A DNA stretch of 64,000 bases from Vulcanimicrobiota bacterium (lineage in GTDB: Bacteria; Vulcanimicrobiota; Vulcanimicrobiia; Vulcanimicrobiales; Vulcanimicrobiaceae). Every line of letters starts with the position of its first letter. Positions within the stretch are counted from its first letter, which is position 1. The notes under the pieces were generated by a model, which worked only from the letters and a program-made list of their open reading frames with translations, made no database searches and was not told where the DNA came from. Where the stretch lies: NCBI GenBank assembly GCA_027307235.1, contig DAHUXH010000012.1:1-64000 (forward strand), read 5' to 3'. Position numbers and translations under genes: made by a program. Shown here in pieces: positions 48,981 to 58,255 of this stretch.

Positions 48981-51569
48981 CTATGGCGCCTCTTTCCCCA
49001 CGAAGCGGGATGCTAGCCGTCCCAGACGCCGCGTGCGCCGAAGATCAGCGCTCGACGGAAGGGTCCGGCGTGGCCGGAAGAACAACCCCTTCGCCGCTTC
49101 AACCAGAAGCAGATAGGCCGCGATCATTGCAAGCAGTATGCCGAAAAAAAGCAGCGGCAGCGGCACGAAACCGAAGAAGCCTGCGATTGGCGAAAATGGC
49201 AGAACGGCGCCCACGATAACGCAGCATAGCGTCGTGACCAGCAGCGCAGGGCTCGGCATGCTGCGAAAAAATGGCACGCGCTGCGTACGGATAACGAAGA
49301 TGATGAGCGATTGCGTCAAGAGTGATTCGACGAACCATCCGGATCGAAAGAGCGCCGCACCCGCATGGAAGACAAACAGCATGATGCCGTAGGTCATGAA
49401 ATCGAAGATCGAACTGATCGGGCCGAAGACAAGCATGAACCGGCGAATGAACCCGATATCCCAGTGTGACGGCCGCCGCAGCAGCTCTTCATCGACGCGG
49501 TCGGTGGGAATCGTCATCTCGCTGACGTCGTAGAGCAGATTATTGAGCAAAATTTGCGACGCAGTCATCGGAAGAAACGGCAAGAACAGCGATGCGCCCG
49601 CGGCACTGAACATGTTGCCGAAGTTCGATGACGTTCCCATCAGCACGTACTTGATCGTATTGGAGAAGATCCGCCGGCCTTCTACCACGCCATCCGCGAG
49701 CACACCTAGGTCCTTGTGCAGAAGCACAACGTCGGCCGCGTCTTTGGCGACGTCGGTTCCCGAGTCAACCGAGATGCCCACGTCCGCGTAGTGCAGCGCG
49801 ACCGCGTCGTTCACACCGTCGCCGAGGAATCCCACGTCGCTGCCGAGTTCGCGCTGCAGCCGTATGATTCGCGACTTTTGGTCGGGCGTGACGCGCGCAA
49901 AGATCGTCGTCCGCGGCAAAGCTTCCTTGAGTTCGGCATCGCTCATCGATTCGAGCGCCGAACCGCTTCGCGTCTCTTCGACTGGGATACCCAACTCGGA
50001 GCAGACTTTGACGGCGACTTTTTCGTTGTCGCCGGTGATGATGCGGACGTCGACGTCGAGCCGGCGCAGACGCTCGATGCTTTGCGCCGCGTCCGCCTTC
50101 ACCGGATCGGCAAAGCAAATGAATCCGCGAAACCGAAGATCGCGCTCGTCGCTCGGTTGCAGGGTATCTCCCAGTACATCGTCGCGGGTCGCGATGGCGA
50201 TGACGCGCTGCCCGGTCGAAAAGAGGTCGTCAACGATGGCCTGCGCGTGCGGATCGACGTGGACGCACCGTGCCAATACTGCTTCCGGCGCACCCTTGGT
50301 GATCATAGAACGCTTGCCGGATGCGTCCTGCACGGCGACCGACATGCGTTTGCGTTCGTAGTCGAACGGTGCTTCGGCGATCCGCACCGTACCATTGGGA
50401 TGGACTCCCGCAGCAAGCGCATGTTCCCACAACGCTCGATCGAGCGCGGTTCCCCCGATGATATCTCCATTGCTGATCGCGGCATCGGTACAGAGCAAAC
50501 CGAGCCGGAATATCTCACCCGATGCTTGCCCTTGCGCATCGAGCGAAGCGCGAAATGCGATGCTCCCCTCGGTCAACGTGCCGGTCTTATCGGTGAAGAG
50601 TACGTCGATGTTGCCCAGATCTTCTATGCTCACCAAACGCTTGACGATCACAGCACGGCGCGCGAGCCGTTCCGCACCGGTTGCGAGGCTAACGGTGACG
50701 ATCGCGGGCAGAAGCTGCGGCGTCAACCCAACGGCGATCGCAAGCGAGAACAGCAGTGATTCAAGCAGCGCGTGATGGAGAGCCGAATTGACGACGAAGA
50801 TCGAGATCGTGAGGACTGCGGCGACACGCACGAGCAGCCCGGAGAATTGCGCAAGACCGGCTTGAAATGCCGTCTGCGGCGGATGCTCGGCCAGACGCGC
50901 CGCGATGGTTCCGAATGCAGTCGTGGTTCCGGTCGCGATGACGATGCCTTTGGCAGACCCGGATTTCACGGTGGTGCCCATGAGCGCGCAGCACGGTGCG
51001 CTCATGGCCGCCTGCGCGCTCACCGCACCAGGCGTTTTCTCAGCGGGCAGCGACTCGCCGGTGAGCACCGCTTCGTCACAGGTAAGCTCGTCGGTTTCGC
51101 AGAGGCGCATGTCCGCCGGGACGATGTCGCCAACGGCGAGCAGCACGATGTCACCGGGCACGAGCATCGCAACATCCACATCGCAAGTGCGTCCGTCGCG
51201 CAGAACGATCGCGCGATGGCGCACGCGCTTGGTGAGATCGATCATCGCCCGCTCCGACCGGTACTCGTTCACGAAGCCAAGCCCGACGCTCATCACAATG
51301 ATAACCAGGATGATCGCGGCATCAGTGTGTTCACCGAGAAACACCGATGCAAGAGCGGTGACAACCAACAAGATCAGCAACGGGTTTCGGACCTGTCGTC
51401 CGAGGACGACAAACGCTTGAACTTTGCGTTCACCCAGTGAATTCGCGCCGAAGACGGCAAGCCGTTCAGCGACTTGCTCGGATGACAGTCCATGCGGAGA
51501 AGCTTCGAGACGCGCGTACACATCCGGGCACTCGATGGTTGCCGCATCCTGAAGCGTTAGGGGTGTCAC
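48981..51569 (-). CDS. mgtA: MgtA-type Mg2+ P-type ATPase
   Basis: About 862 residues. Phosphorylation motif LFTDKTGTLT, actuator TGESLPAEK, hinge FLGDGVNDAVALHYADVGISVDSG, and the MgtA-specific TM5-6 segment TSSNFGNMFSAAGASLFLPFLPM. It imports Mg2+. GTG at 51569 overlaps the upstream stop (GTGA); a GTG at 51596 would add nine residues. Unlike the NRAMP-like gene, no riboswitch is possible directly upstream because the previous gene abuts it. Confidence 0.9.
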   Translation of the reverse strand: MTPLTLQDAATIECPDVYARLEASPHGLSSEQVAERLAVFGANSLGERKVQAFVVLGRQVRNPLLILLVVTALASVFLGEHTDAAIILVIIVMSVGLGFVNEYRSERAMIDLTKRVRHRAIVLRDGRTCDVDVAMLVPGDIVLLAVGDIVPADMRLCETDELTCDEAVLTGESLPAEKTPGAVSAQAAMSAPCCALMGTTVKSGSAKGIVIATGTTTAFGTIAARLAEHPPQTAFQAGLAQFSGLLVRVAAVLTISIFVVNSALHHALLESLLFSLAIAVGLTPQLLPAIVTVSLATGAERLARRAVIVKRLVSIEDLGNIDVLFTDKTGTLTEGSIAFRASLDAQGQASGEIFRLGLLCTDAAISNGDIIGGTALDRALWEHALAAGVHPNGTVRIAEAPFDYERKRMSVAVQDASGKRSMITKGAPEAVLARCVHVDPHAQAIVDDLFSTGQRVIAIATRDDVLGDTLQPSDERDLRFRGFICFADPVKADAAQSIERLRRLDVDVRIITGDNEKVAVKVCSELGIPVEETRSGSALESMSDAELKEALPRTTIFARVTPDQKSRIIRLQRELGSDVGFLGDGVNDAVALHYADVGISVDSGTDVAKDAADVVLLHKDLGVLADGVVEGRRIFSNTIKYVLMGTSSNFGNMFSAAGASLFLPFLPMTASQILLNNLLYDVSEMTIPTDRVDEELLRRPSHWDIGFIRRFMLVFGPISSIFDFMTYGIMLFVFHAGAALFRSGWFVESLLTQSLIIFVIRTQRVPFFRSMPSPALLVTTLCCVIVGAVLPFSPIAGFFGFVPLPLLFFGILLAMIAAYLLLVEAAKGLFFRPRRTLPSSADLRRTRRLGRLASRFVGKEAP

Positions 51570-52084
51570 ATTCCGGCGTAGGCCCCCAGACGCCACTCTA
51601 AGCGCTCGGCATCGTAGTAGACGATGCGGTTATCTTTGGCAGTCCAACGGTTGGGCAACGTCTTGCCTGGCGAGGGCCCGGTCATCGCGAAACGCTTAGC
51701 CAAGGTCTCACCCATCACTTGATATTCATCGCGGGTGAGCGCGTTGAGCGCGTTGCGAAGGGCAACACTTGCGGTGCATGCTTCTCGCGCATTTTCCGTC
51801 CATCCCATCACCGAGCGATCATCGCGTGTCAACGCATCGATCTCGTTCTCGTCGGCACCGTCCACGCGCAGCGCCCAGGCATCTTGCACCATGTCGATCG
51901 GACATCCATGCGTCGAAGCAAGCTCGTGCGCGACCTCGTTGTCACGCTCGACCGCCACGCCGGTTCGCGTCAAATAGGACTCGATATCGCGGCCGAGCGG
52001 CCCACGTCCCCACAGGTACAAAATCTTTCGCGCCGCCGCGGGCGGACGGGATGTGGGAACGGAGATTTTGTGGCTACGGCTCAT
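51566..52084 (-). CDS. Hypothetical protein
   Basis: 172 residues. KILYLWGRGPLGRDIESYLTRTGVAVERDNEVAHELASTHG opens it, followed by an acidic helical middle (DGADENEIDALTRDDRSVMGW) and NRIVYYDAERLEWRLGAYAG at the end. Not recognised. Its stop overlaps the MgtA-type ATPase start, suggesting a linked function; it has its own promoter candidate at 52118. Confidence 0.6.
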   Translation of the reverse strand: MSRSHKISVPTSRPPAAARKILYLWGRGPLGRDIESYLTRTGVAVERDNEVAHELASTHGCPIDMVQDAWALRVDGADENEIDALTRDDRSVMGWTENAREACTASVALRNALNALTRDEYQVMGETLAKRFAMTGPSPGKTLPNRWTAKDNRIVYYDAERLEWRLGAYAGM

Positions 52085-52117
52085 TCCAAGCGTCCTCCGC
52101 TTCGAATCGTGCTCCGC

Positions 52118-52123
52118 ATTATA
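52118..52123 (-). promoter_or_regulatory. Extended -10 box
   Basis: TATAAT preceded by TGC (TGnTATAAT) on the minus strand, about 34 bp before the start of the 172-residue gene, overlapping the stop of the DUF3175 gene. No clear -35 is seen, acceptable for an extended -10 promoter. It would serve the hypothetical gene, mgtA and rtcB. Confidence 0.5.
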
Positions 52124-52394
52124 GCACGCGACCGAACTCTCTGCGGAGTTCGTCTTTTGCCTGCTCTAGTTTCTGCTTATCGACTGCGGAAAGATTCTTT
52201 CCGGCGCGGTTGATGTAGAAGTTGAGCATCGACATCGCCGATTGGAACGGCGTGCCCTTGCGCCGCGTGCTCTCTTCCGCCGATCGCTTCAGCGATTTCG
52301 CGATCGCGCTCGGCGAGCTCAACCTGAAGACGCCGGGTTCCAAATCCAAGGCGTTGCTGCGCCGCATCACATCCGCCGACCATTTGCGTGCCAT
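52119..52394 (-). CDS. DUF3175-family protein
   Basis: 91 residues: ARKWSADVMRRSNALDLEPGVFRLSSPSAIAKSLKRSAE, then PFQSAMSMLNFYINRAGKNL, the signature of this small conserved family of unknown function found in many proteobacteria and others. Very basic. Confidence 0.85.
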   Translation of the reverse strand: MARKWSADVMRRSNALDLEPGVFRLSSPSAIAKSLKRSAEESTRRKGTPFQSAMSMLNFYINRAGKNLSAVDKQKLEQAKDELRREFGRVL

Positions 52395-52442
52395 ACGACC
52401 ATCGTACTCCCGGCACGAAAACCAAGCGTCCTTTCGGCGGTT

Positions 52443-52952
52443 TTAGGTGAGCTTCACTTCTCGCAGATGACCGGTCTCGACTTCATACACGAATCCGCGG
52501 ACGCGGTCGCGATGCGGAAGAAACGGATGCTCGCGAACGCGCACGATCGCGTTGCGCACGGCCCCGTCGAGGTCGGTGAAGGCGCCGAAGGCGTAGGGCG
52601 GAGCCTCGCCGGTCTCGGCGGTAATCGCACTGCGCAGCGCTTGCTCGTCGGTGCCGTGCAAGCCGCAATTGGTGTGGTGCATGAGGATCACTTCGCGCGT
52701 CTGAAGCAGCCGTTGCGAGAGCACGAGCGAGCGCAGCACGTCGTCGGTCACGAGGCCGCCGGCGTTACGCAGGATGTGCGCTTCGCCCGAGTCGAGACCG
52801 AAGATTCGGAAGTTGTCAAGCCGCGAGTCCATGCAGGTCACAATCGCGACGTGCTTGGCCGGAACGACGGCACGGGGCCCCTCAAAATCGGCTTCGTGCG
52901 CGGCGGCATTGCCGAGAAGCTCATCGATAACGGAACTCACGAGCCCTTTCAT
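52443..52952 (-). CDS. Cytoplasmic beta-carbonic anhydrase
   Basis: 169 residues, no signal peptide. Zinc ligands: VTCMDSRLDNF (Cys and Asp-Arg dyad) and LMHHTNCGLHG (His, Cys). It is the short form often seen in actinobacteria. ATG MKGLVSSVIDELLGN chosen; longer frames run under the divergent VOC gene. Confidence 0.88.
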   Translation of the reverse strand: MKGLVSSVIDELLGNAAAHEADFEGPRAVVPAKHVAIVTCMDSRLDNFRIFGLDSGEAHILRNAGGLVTDDVLRSLVLSQRLLQTREVILMHHTNCGLHGTDEQALRSAITAETGEAPPYAFGAFTDLDGAVRNAIVRVREHPFLPHRDRVRGFVYEVETGHLREVKLT

Positions 52953-53016
52953 TGGCGCCGACCCGAGGCGTTGCCTCTTCGCGCCGCCGATGATCCGTGC
53001 TACGATTGATCGCGTC

Positions 53017-53490
53017 ATGCGGAAGATCACCCCGTTCTTGTGGTTTGACAACCAAGCCGAAGAGGCGATGAACTTCTACGTCTCCACCTTCAAGAACTCG
53101 AAGATCATCAGCGGCGGCCGCTCCGGAAACGACCCATCGGCAGATGAAGGCCCGGTCATGTCCGTGCGATTTGAACTCGACGGACAAGAGTTCATCGCAC
53201 TGAACGGCGGGCCGCACTTCACCTTCTCACCGGCGATATCGTTCTTCGTTGATTGCGAAACGCAAGACGAAGTAGACGAGCTCTGGGAGAAGCTTTCCGA
53301 AGGGGGTGAGAAGGGCCAATGCGGCTGGCTCACCGACAAGTTCGGCGTATCGTGGCAAATCGTTCCAAGCATCTTAGGCAAGCTGCTGAATGACGAGGAC
53401 GAAACGAAGTCGCAGCGTGTCATGACGGCAATGTTAAAAATGAAGAAATTGGATATTCAAGGTCTCAAAGCGGCATACGAACGTCAATGA
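53017..53490 (+). CDS. VOC-fold protein (PhnB / 3-demethylubiquinone methyltransferase-like)
   Basis: 157 residues: RKITPFLWFDNQAEEAMNFYVSTFKNSKI, FELDGQEFIALNGGPHFTFSPAISFFVDCETQDEVDELWEKL and WLTDKFGVSWQIVP are typical of the PhnB-type family, named after a methyltransferase but usually without one's SAM site. Role unknown. Convergent with argD; the stops overlap by 7 bp. Confidence 0.88.
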   Translation: MRKITPFLWFDNQAEEAMNFYVSTFKNSKIISGGRSGNDPSADEGPVMSVRFELDGQEFIALNGGPHFTFSPAISFFVDCETQDEVDELWEKLSEGGEKGQCGWLTDKFGVSWQIVPSILGKLLNDEDETKSQRVMTAMLKMKKLDIQGLKAAYERQ

Positions 53491-54698
53491 TCCGGCGACC
53501 GCGTCAGCATCCCTGAAACGCTGGCCGCAAGCGCAACGGCGAAAGCATCGATCTGCGCATTGGTGACGATCAAGGGCGGTGCAAGACGAAGCGTGTTGCC
53601 GCCGGCACTCCCGACGAGCATGCCTCGGTCACGCATCTCCGCCACGACGTCGGCAACTCTATACGGATCACGCATAGGAATACCGACCAGCAAACCCAGC
53701 CCACGCGGCGCTTCGAGCACTGATGGAAACGTCGCGGCGAGTTCGCGTAAGAGGCCAAACAGATAGTCGCTGCGTTCGGCGGAGCGCTCTTCGAGCCGCT
53801 GCTCATCCCGCACCCGCAGATGTGCGAGCGCTGCAGCGCACGGTACCGGTGATCCGCCGAACGTCGACCCGTGATCTCCCGCCTGGAGACCATCGATCGC
53901 GCCTTCTGCGACCAGCATCGCGCCGATCGGCAATCCGTTGGCTAGCGCCTTCGCAAGCGTGATCACATCCGGCGTTACATCAAATGCCTGGAAGGCGAAG
54001 AGTGGTCCGACCCGGCCAAGCCCGCACTGGACCTCGTCGAAAATCAACAGCGCACCACGCTCGTCGCACAGGCGCCGCGCCGCTTCGAGAAACGCCCGAT
54101 CCGCGACGTGCACGCCGCTTTCGCCTTGAATTGGCTCGACGATGAACGCCGCAACGGTTTCGCTCATGTTCCGCTCCAGCGCCGCGATGTCGTTGAACGG
54201 CGTGAACGCAAAGCCCTCAGGGAGCGGCCCAAAACCTTCCTTATACGCATCGTTTGCCGTAGCGCTCAACGCCCCGAGCGTACGCCCGTGAAACGATCCG
54301 GCGCAGGCGAGAATCGTCGTTCGGTCCTTTTCACCGCGCCGGTAGGCAAGCTTGCGCGCGAGCTTGATTGCAGCTTCGTTTGCCTCCGCTCCGGAGTTGC
54401 AGAAGAACGCCTTCGAAAGACCGCACCGCCGGACCAATTCTTCAGCGAGCAGGCCCGCAGGTTGGTGGTGGTAGAGGTTACTGACATGCACGAGCGTGCG
54501 CACTTGCTCCGATACCGCCTCGGCGATCGCCGGATGGGCGTGACCGAGCGCACATACAGCGATCCCCGCGACGAAATCGAGATACTCGCGCCCTTGATCA
54601 TCGTATACGTAACATCCGCTTCCGCGGACGAACGTCACCGGAGCGCGCGCATAGCTCCCCAGAAGCGCCGGGCCGCCGCGAGCCGGTTCACCGGTCAT
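53484..54698 (-). CDS. argD: Acetylornithine aminotransferase
   Basis: 404 residues. GSYARAPVTFVRGSGCYVYDDQGREYLDFVAGIAVCALGHAHP, CNSGAEANEAAIKLARK, LLIFDEVQCGLGRVG and the PLP Lys in ITLAKALANGLP define the class-III aminotransferase ArgD. Converts N-acetylglutamate semialdehyde to N-acetylornithine. Last gene of the arg cluster; start overlaps argJ stop (ATGA). Confidence 0.95.
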   Translation of the reverse strand: MTGEPARGGPALLGSYARAPVTFVRGSGCYVYDDQGREYLDFVAGIAVCALGHAHPAIAEAVSEQVRTLVHVSNLYHHQPAGLLAEELVRRCGLSKAFFCNSGAEANEAAIKLARKLAYRRGEKDRTTILACAGSFHGRTLGALSATANDAYKEGFGPLPEGFAFTPFNDIAALERNMSETVAAFIVEPIQGESGVHVADRAFLEAARRLCDERGALLIFDEVQCGLGRVGPLFAFQAFDVTPDVITLAKALANGLPIGAMLVAEGAIDGLQAGDHGSTFGGSPVPCAAALAHLRVRDEQRLEERSAERSDYLFGLLRELAATFPSVLEAPRGLGLLVGIPMRDPYRVADVVAEMRDRGMLVGSAGGNTLRLAPPLIVTNAQIDAFAVALAASVSGMLTRSPDH

Positions 54699-55921
54699 GT
54701 CCGGTAGCTCGCATTGATGCGCACGTAGTCTTTCGAAAGATCGCATCCCCACGCGGTCGCGTGCGCATCACCTAGACCCAAACGCAGTTCGACGACGATC
54801 TCCGTCAGTTCCAGTTCGCGATGCGCTTCGGCTTCCGAGAGTGCTTCGATTGCCCCGGTCTCGACCCACGTCTTGCCATTGAGCACCAGCGACCAGGTCG
54901 CCGGATTCATTCCCGCGCGCGACGAGCCGGCCGCGGCAATGATGCGCCCCCAATTGGGGTCTTCACCGTACAGCGCGGTTTTCACGAGACTGCTATTGAT
55001 GACAGCCCGGCCGATCGTGCGCGCCTGCGCGACATCGGCGGCACCGGTGACGCGCACGGTGAGCGTCTTGGTCGCGCCTTCGCCGTCGGCGACCATCGCT
55101 CGCGCCAGATCGAGACAGACCTGCCGCAACGCGAGGGCGAACGCAAACGGCGGTTCCGCGTCGCTCGATCCCGGCGCAAACGCATACACGGCATCGTTGG
55201 TCGACATGTCACCGTCAACCGAGATCATGTTGAAGCTTTCGTCTACGCTCGCAAGGAGGTGGCGCTGCAAGGATGCACCGCTCATCGGCAGATCGGTAGC
55301 CACGAACGCCAGCATCGTCGCCATGTTGGGGGCGATCATCCCCGAGCCTTTGGCAATGCCCCCGACGACGAATTTCTTTTCGTTGTGGTAGAACGAATAC
55401 GCGGCGAGCTTGGGTACGCGATCCGTCGTCATGATCGCTTCGGCCGCGTCGTGCGCGGCTTTCCCGCCGCTCTCCAACTGGCCGTGCGCGCGTTCCAACC
55501 CTCTCTGAAGCCGGTCCATCTGGAGCGGTACGCCGATCACGCCGGTTGACGCGACGACAACCTGCGATGGCGCCACGCCGAGTAAGGCACCGGCCTGGCG
55601 CGCAGTCGCGATCGCATCGCGAGTGCCGCGTTCACCCGTACACGCATTTGCGCAGCCGGAATTGCAGACGATGGCACGCATCGCCCCGCCCGATTGTTCG
55701 ATGTGCTCGGCGCTCACGACGACCGGTGCGGCCTTGATCTCGTTCGTCGTGACAACCGCCGCACAACGCTGTGGTTCGTCGAAGGCGATAAACGCAAGAT
55801 CGCGTTTGCGCGGTTTGATTCCCGCGTGAACTCCAGCCAGACGTACGCCCGGAACTGCGCCCAGCCCACCGCGCAGTGCAACCAGACGAACGTCGTCTTC
55901 AAGCAACAACTGTGCGAGCAT
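54695..55921 (-). CDS. argJ: Glutamate N-acetyltransferase / ornithine acetyltransferase
   Basis: 408 residues. The self-cleavage site lies in GSGMIAPNMATMLAF (nucleophile Thr after Ala); STGVIGVPL and CNSGCANACTG are conserved. It recycles the acetyl group from acetylornithine to glutamate, so the pathway is cyclic. ATG with GAGGAG at 10 nt; overlaps argC by 23 nt. Confidence 0.95.
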   Translation of the reverse strand: MLAQLLLEDDVRLVALRGGLGAVPGVRLAGVHAGIKPRKRDLAFIAFDEPQRCAAVVTTNEIKAAPVVVSAEHIEQSGGAMRAIVCNSGCANACTGERGTRDAIATARQAGALLGVAPSQVVVASTGVIGVPLQMDRLQRGLERAHGQLESGGKAAHDAAEAIMTTDRVPKLAAYSFYHNEKKFVVGGIAKGSGMIAPNMATMLAFVATDLPMSGASLQRHLLASVDESFNMISVDGDMSTNDAVYAFAPGSSDAEPPFAFALALRQVCLDLARAMVADGEGATKTLTVRVTGAADVAQARTIGRAVINSSLVKTALYGEDPNWGRIIAAAGSSRAGMNPATWSLVLNGKTWVETGAIEALSEAEAHRELELTEIVVELRLGLGDAHATAWGCDLSKDYVRINASYRT

Positions 55922-56864
55922 CCAATCCGATCTCCTCGGGATATCCCAGCATGACGTTGAGGTTCTGAATCGCTTGACCGGCCGCACCCTTACCCAAATT
56001 ATCAATCGCGCAGATCATGCGAACGGTCGGACCCGCGACGTCAACCCGAAGCTCCGTCGCATTGGTTCCGACCACGGCGGGGAGGCTCGGAGTCTGCGCG
56101 GCGTCCAGGATCCGTACGAACGGCTCGTCAGCATACGCACGTGCGAAGAGCGATGCGATGTCGTGCGGATCGATCGGTGAAGCGTAGACGGCGTAGGCGT
56201 CCACCAGCATTCCTCGCGAGAGCGGTACGACGTGCGGCGTGAAGACGAACGGCGCGAGCCCATCATGGAATGATAGTACCCGTTCGATCTCCGGTTGGTG
56301 CCGATGTCCTTCGAGACCGTATGCGCGCACGTCGCCCGAAACCTCAGCGAAGAGCGAGCCTACCACAGGCTTGCGTCCCGCGCCCGTAATCCCGCTTTTC
56401 GCATCAACGATAAGCTGCAGCGGACGCATCGCACGGACGAGCGGCAAGAGCGCGAGCAAGGTCGCGGTCGGATAGCATCCGGGGTTCGCCACGATATCCG
56501 CGGAGGAGATCGCCTCGCGATTCCATTCGGTCAATCCGTAGGCGGCCTCATCGTCACATCGGTAATCCGAGGAAAGATCAACGACACGCGCGCCTGCCGA
56601 CACGAAAGCCGGGATGTGCGCTCGTGCTTCGCCGTGCGCGCCCGCCGCAATCACCACGTCACCCGGTACGATCGCCGATAGGACGGTGTTCGGCCCGTCG
56701 AACCGGTATGGCACCGTACGCAGCAAAGGGAAATGATCGGCTAACCGTTCTCCGGTGTGGCTGCGACTCTCGAGCACGCCTACATCGACGAGCGGATGAG
56801 CGTGCAGCAGGCGAATCACCTCCGCCGCGGCGTACCCGCTCGCTCCCCAGACGTGCACGTTCAT
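55899..56864 (-). CDS. argC: N-acetyl-gamma-glutamyl-phosphate reductase
   Basis: 321 residues. VWGASGYAAAEVIRLLHAHP is the NADP-binding start and NPGCYPTATLLAL carries the catalytic Cys; GHRHQPEIE holds the active-site His. Reduces acetylglutamyl phosphate to the semialdehyde. ATGA overlap with argH. Confidence 0.96.
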   Translation of the reverse strand: MNVHVWGASGYAAAEVIRLLHAHPLVDVGVLESRSHTGERLADHFPLLRTVPYRFDGPNTVLSAIVPGDVVIAAGAHGEARAHIPAFVSAGARVVDLSSDYRCDDEAAYGLTEWNREAISSADIVANPGCYPTATLLALLPLVRAMRPLQLIVDAKSGITGAGRKPVVGSLFAEVSGDVRAYGLEGHRHQPEIERVLSFHDGLAPFVFTPHVVPLSRGMLVDAYAVYASPIDPHDIASLFARAYADEPFVRILDAAQTPSLPAVVGTNATELRVDVAGPTVRMICAIDNLGKGAAGQAIQNLNVMLGYPEEIGLDARTVVA

Positions 56865-58255
56865 ACGGAGAGCTCGTTCATCAGCGAGGTGAGCGCTTCG
56901 CGCACTGCAGAAGGCGACGTCGATCCCGCCGTCACTTTTGCGCGGACACTCGCATCGGCCGTGAGCGGCGCCTCAAGCTGCGCAATGCCCGCGCGTACGG
57001 CAAGCGCGCCGAGGTCGGCCGCGCGCAGCGACCGCGCTTGCGCCTCGGCTGCCGCAACGGCGCCGCCAACCAGCGCATGCGCCTCACGCGCCGAGCAACC
57101 GCGCAAAATAAGAGCGTCCGCAACGTCGGTCGCAACGGTATAGCCTTCTTCCGCAGCCGCGCGCATCGTATCGCGCGAAAACACCGTGTCGCGCAGCGCC
57201 CGTTCGAATGCGTCGAGCATAGCCGCTCCGCGCTCGCAGACGAGCACGCACAAACGCTTGGTCTGCTGCAGGTCCCGGTGATACGAGAGCGGCAGGCCGA
57301 CAATGGACGCAAGCGCGCCCGAATACATTCCAGCCAACTCCGACGCTCCGCCGCGAACCAACTCGAACGTATCGGGATTGCGCTTCTGGGGCATTAAGCT
57401 CGAACCCGTCGACGAAGCATCGCCGAGCCGCGCGTACCCGTACGCCGGTGTCGCCCAAACGATCACCTCAGCGGCTATCCGCGAGCAATCGGCAACCGCG
57501 CGGACAAACGCGTGTGCGGCGTCAATGGCGCAATCACGACTGCCGACCGCGTCCATCGCGTTGCGCGACGGCCGATCGAACCCCAGACGCGCGCACGACG
57601 CCTCGCGATCGAGCGGGAGCGTCGAACCCGCAAGCGCTGCCGATCCAAGTGAACACCAGCGCGCTGCACTCGCCGCCGCATCGCGGAAGCGGCGGGTGGC
57701 GCGGACAAGCGGCTCCGCAGCCGCGCAGAGCCAGAACGCGAGCAGCACGGGTTGCGCCGGTTGCCAGTGGGTCGTAGCGGCGAGCACGCTACCTTCGGCG
57801 AGTTCGACGTCAGCTCGCTCGCACAAACCGCGCGCGATCGACTCGCAGAGTTGCGCCCCGCGCTGCGAACGGTTGCGTGCGTAGAGAGCGAGCGTCGTCG
57901 CGACCTGATCGTTTCGACTGCGCCCGGCGTGGAGCCACGCGCCCGCTTCCGGCTCCAGTTCGCGCACGCGAGCGTCAATCGCGCCGTGCACGTCTTCCGC
58001 GCGGGTCGCGCGCGCAAAGCTGGGGAAGCTGCCGTCCTCAATTTCACGTTCGACCTGCGCAAGCGCACGATGCAGCGCGATCGCGCAATCATCGCCGATG
58101 ATTGCGCCCCCCGCAAGCGCATCGACGTGCGCATGGGACGTGAGCACATCAAACGGCGCGAGAACAAGATCGTCGTCCAGTGAAGAGCCGAACGCCAGCA
58201 ATGCCGGATCGGGAGGCACGCTGAATCGCCCACCCCATTGCAACGACGCTGACAC
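56861..58255 (-). CDS. argH: Argininosuccinate lyase
   Basis: 464 residues. LQWGGRFS at the start, WLHAGRSRNDQVATTLALYAR, and the signature GSSLMPQKRNPDTFELVRG. Splits argininosuccinate into arginine and fumarate. GTG start shares one base with the argG stop (TAGTG). Confidence 0.95.
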   Translation of the reverse strand: MSASLQWGGRFSVPPDPALLAFGSSLDDDLVLAPFDVLTSHAHVDALAGGAIIGDDCAIALHRALAQVEREIEDGSFPSFARATRAEDVHGAIDARVRELEPEAGAWLHAGRSRNDQVATTLALYARNRSQRGAQLCESIARGLCERADVELAEGSVLAATTHWQPAQPVLLAFWLCAAAEPLVRATRRFRDAAASAARWCSLGSAALAGSTLPLDREASCARLGFDRPSRNAMDAVGSRDCAIDAAHAFVRAVADCSRIAAEVIVWATPAYGYARLGDASSTGSSLMPQKRNPDTFELVRGGASELAGMYSGALASIVGLPLSYHRDLQQTKRLCVLVCERGAAMLDAFERALRDTVFSRDTMRAAAEEGYTVATDVADALILRGCSAREAHALVGGAVAAAEAQARSLRAADLGALAVRAGIAQLEAPLTADASVRAKVTAGSTSPSAVREALTSLMNELSV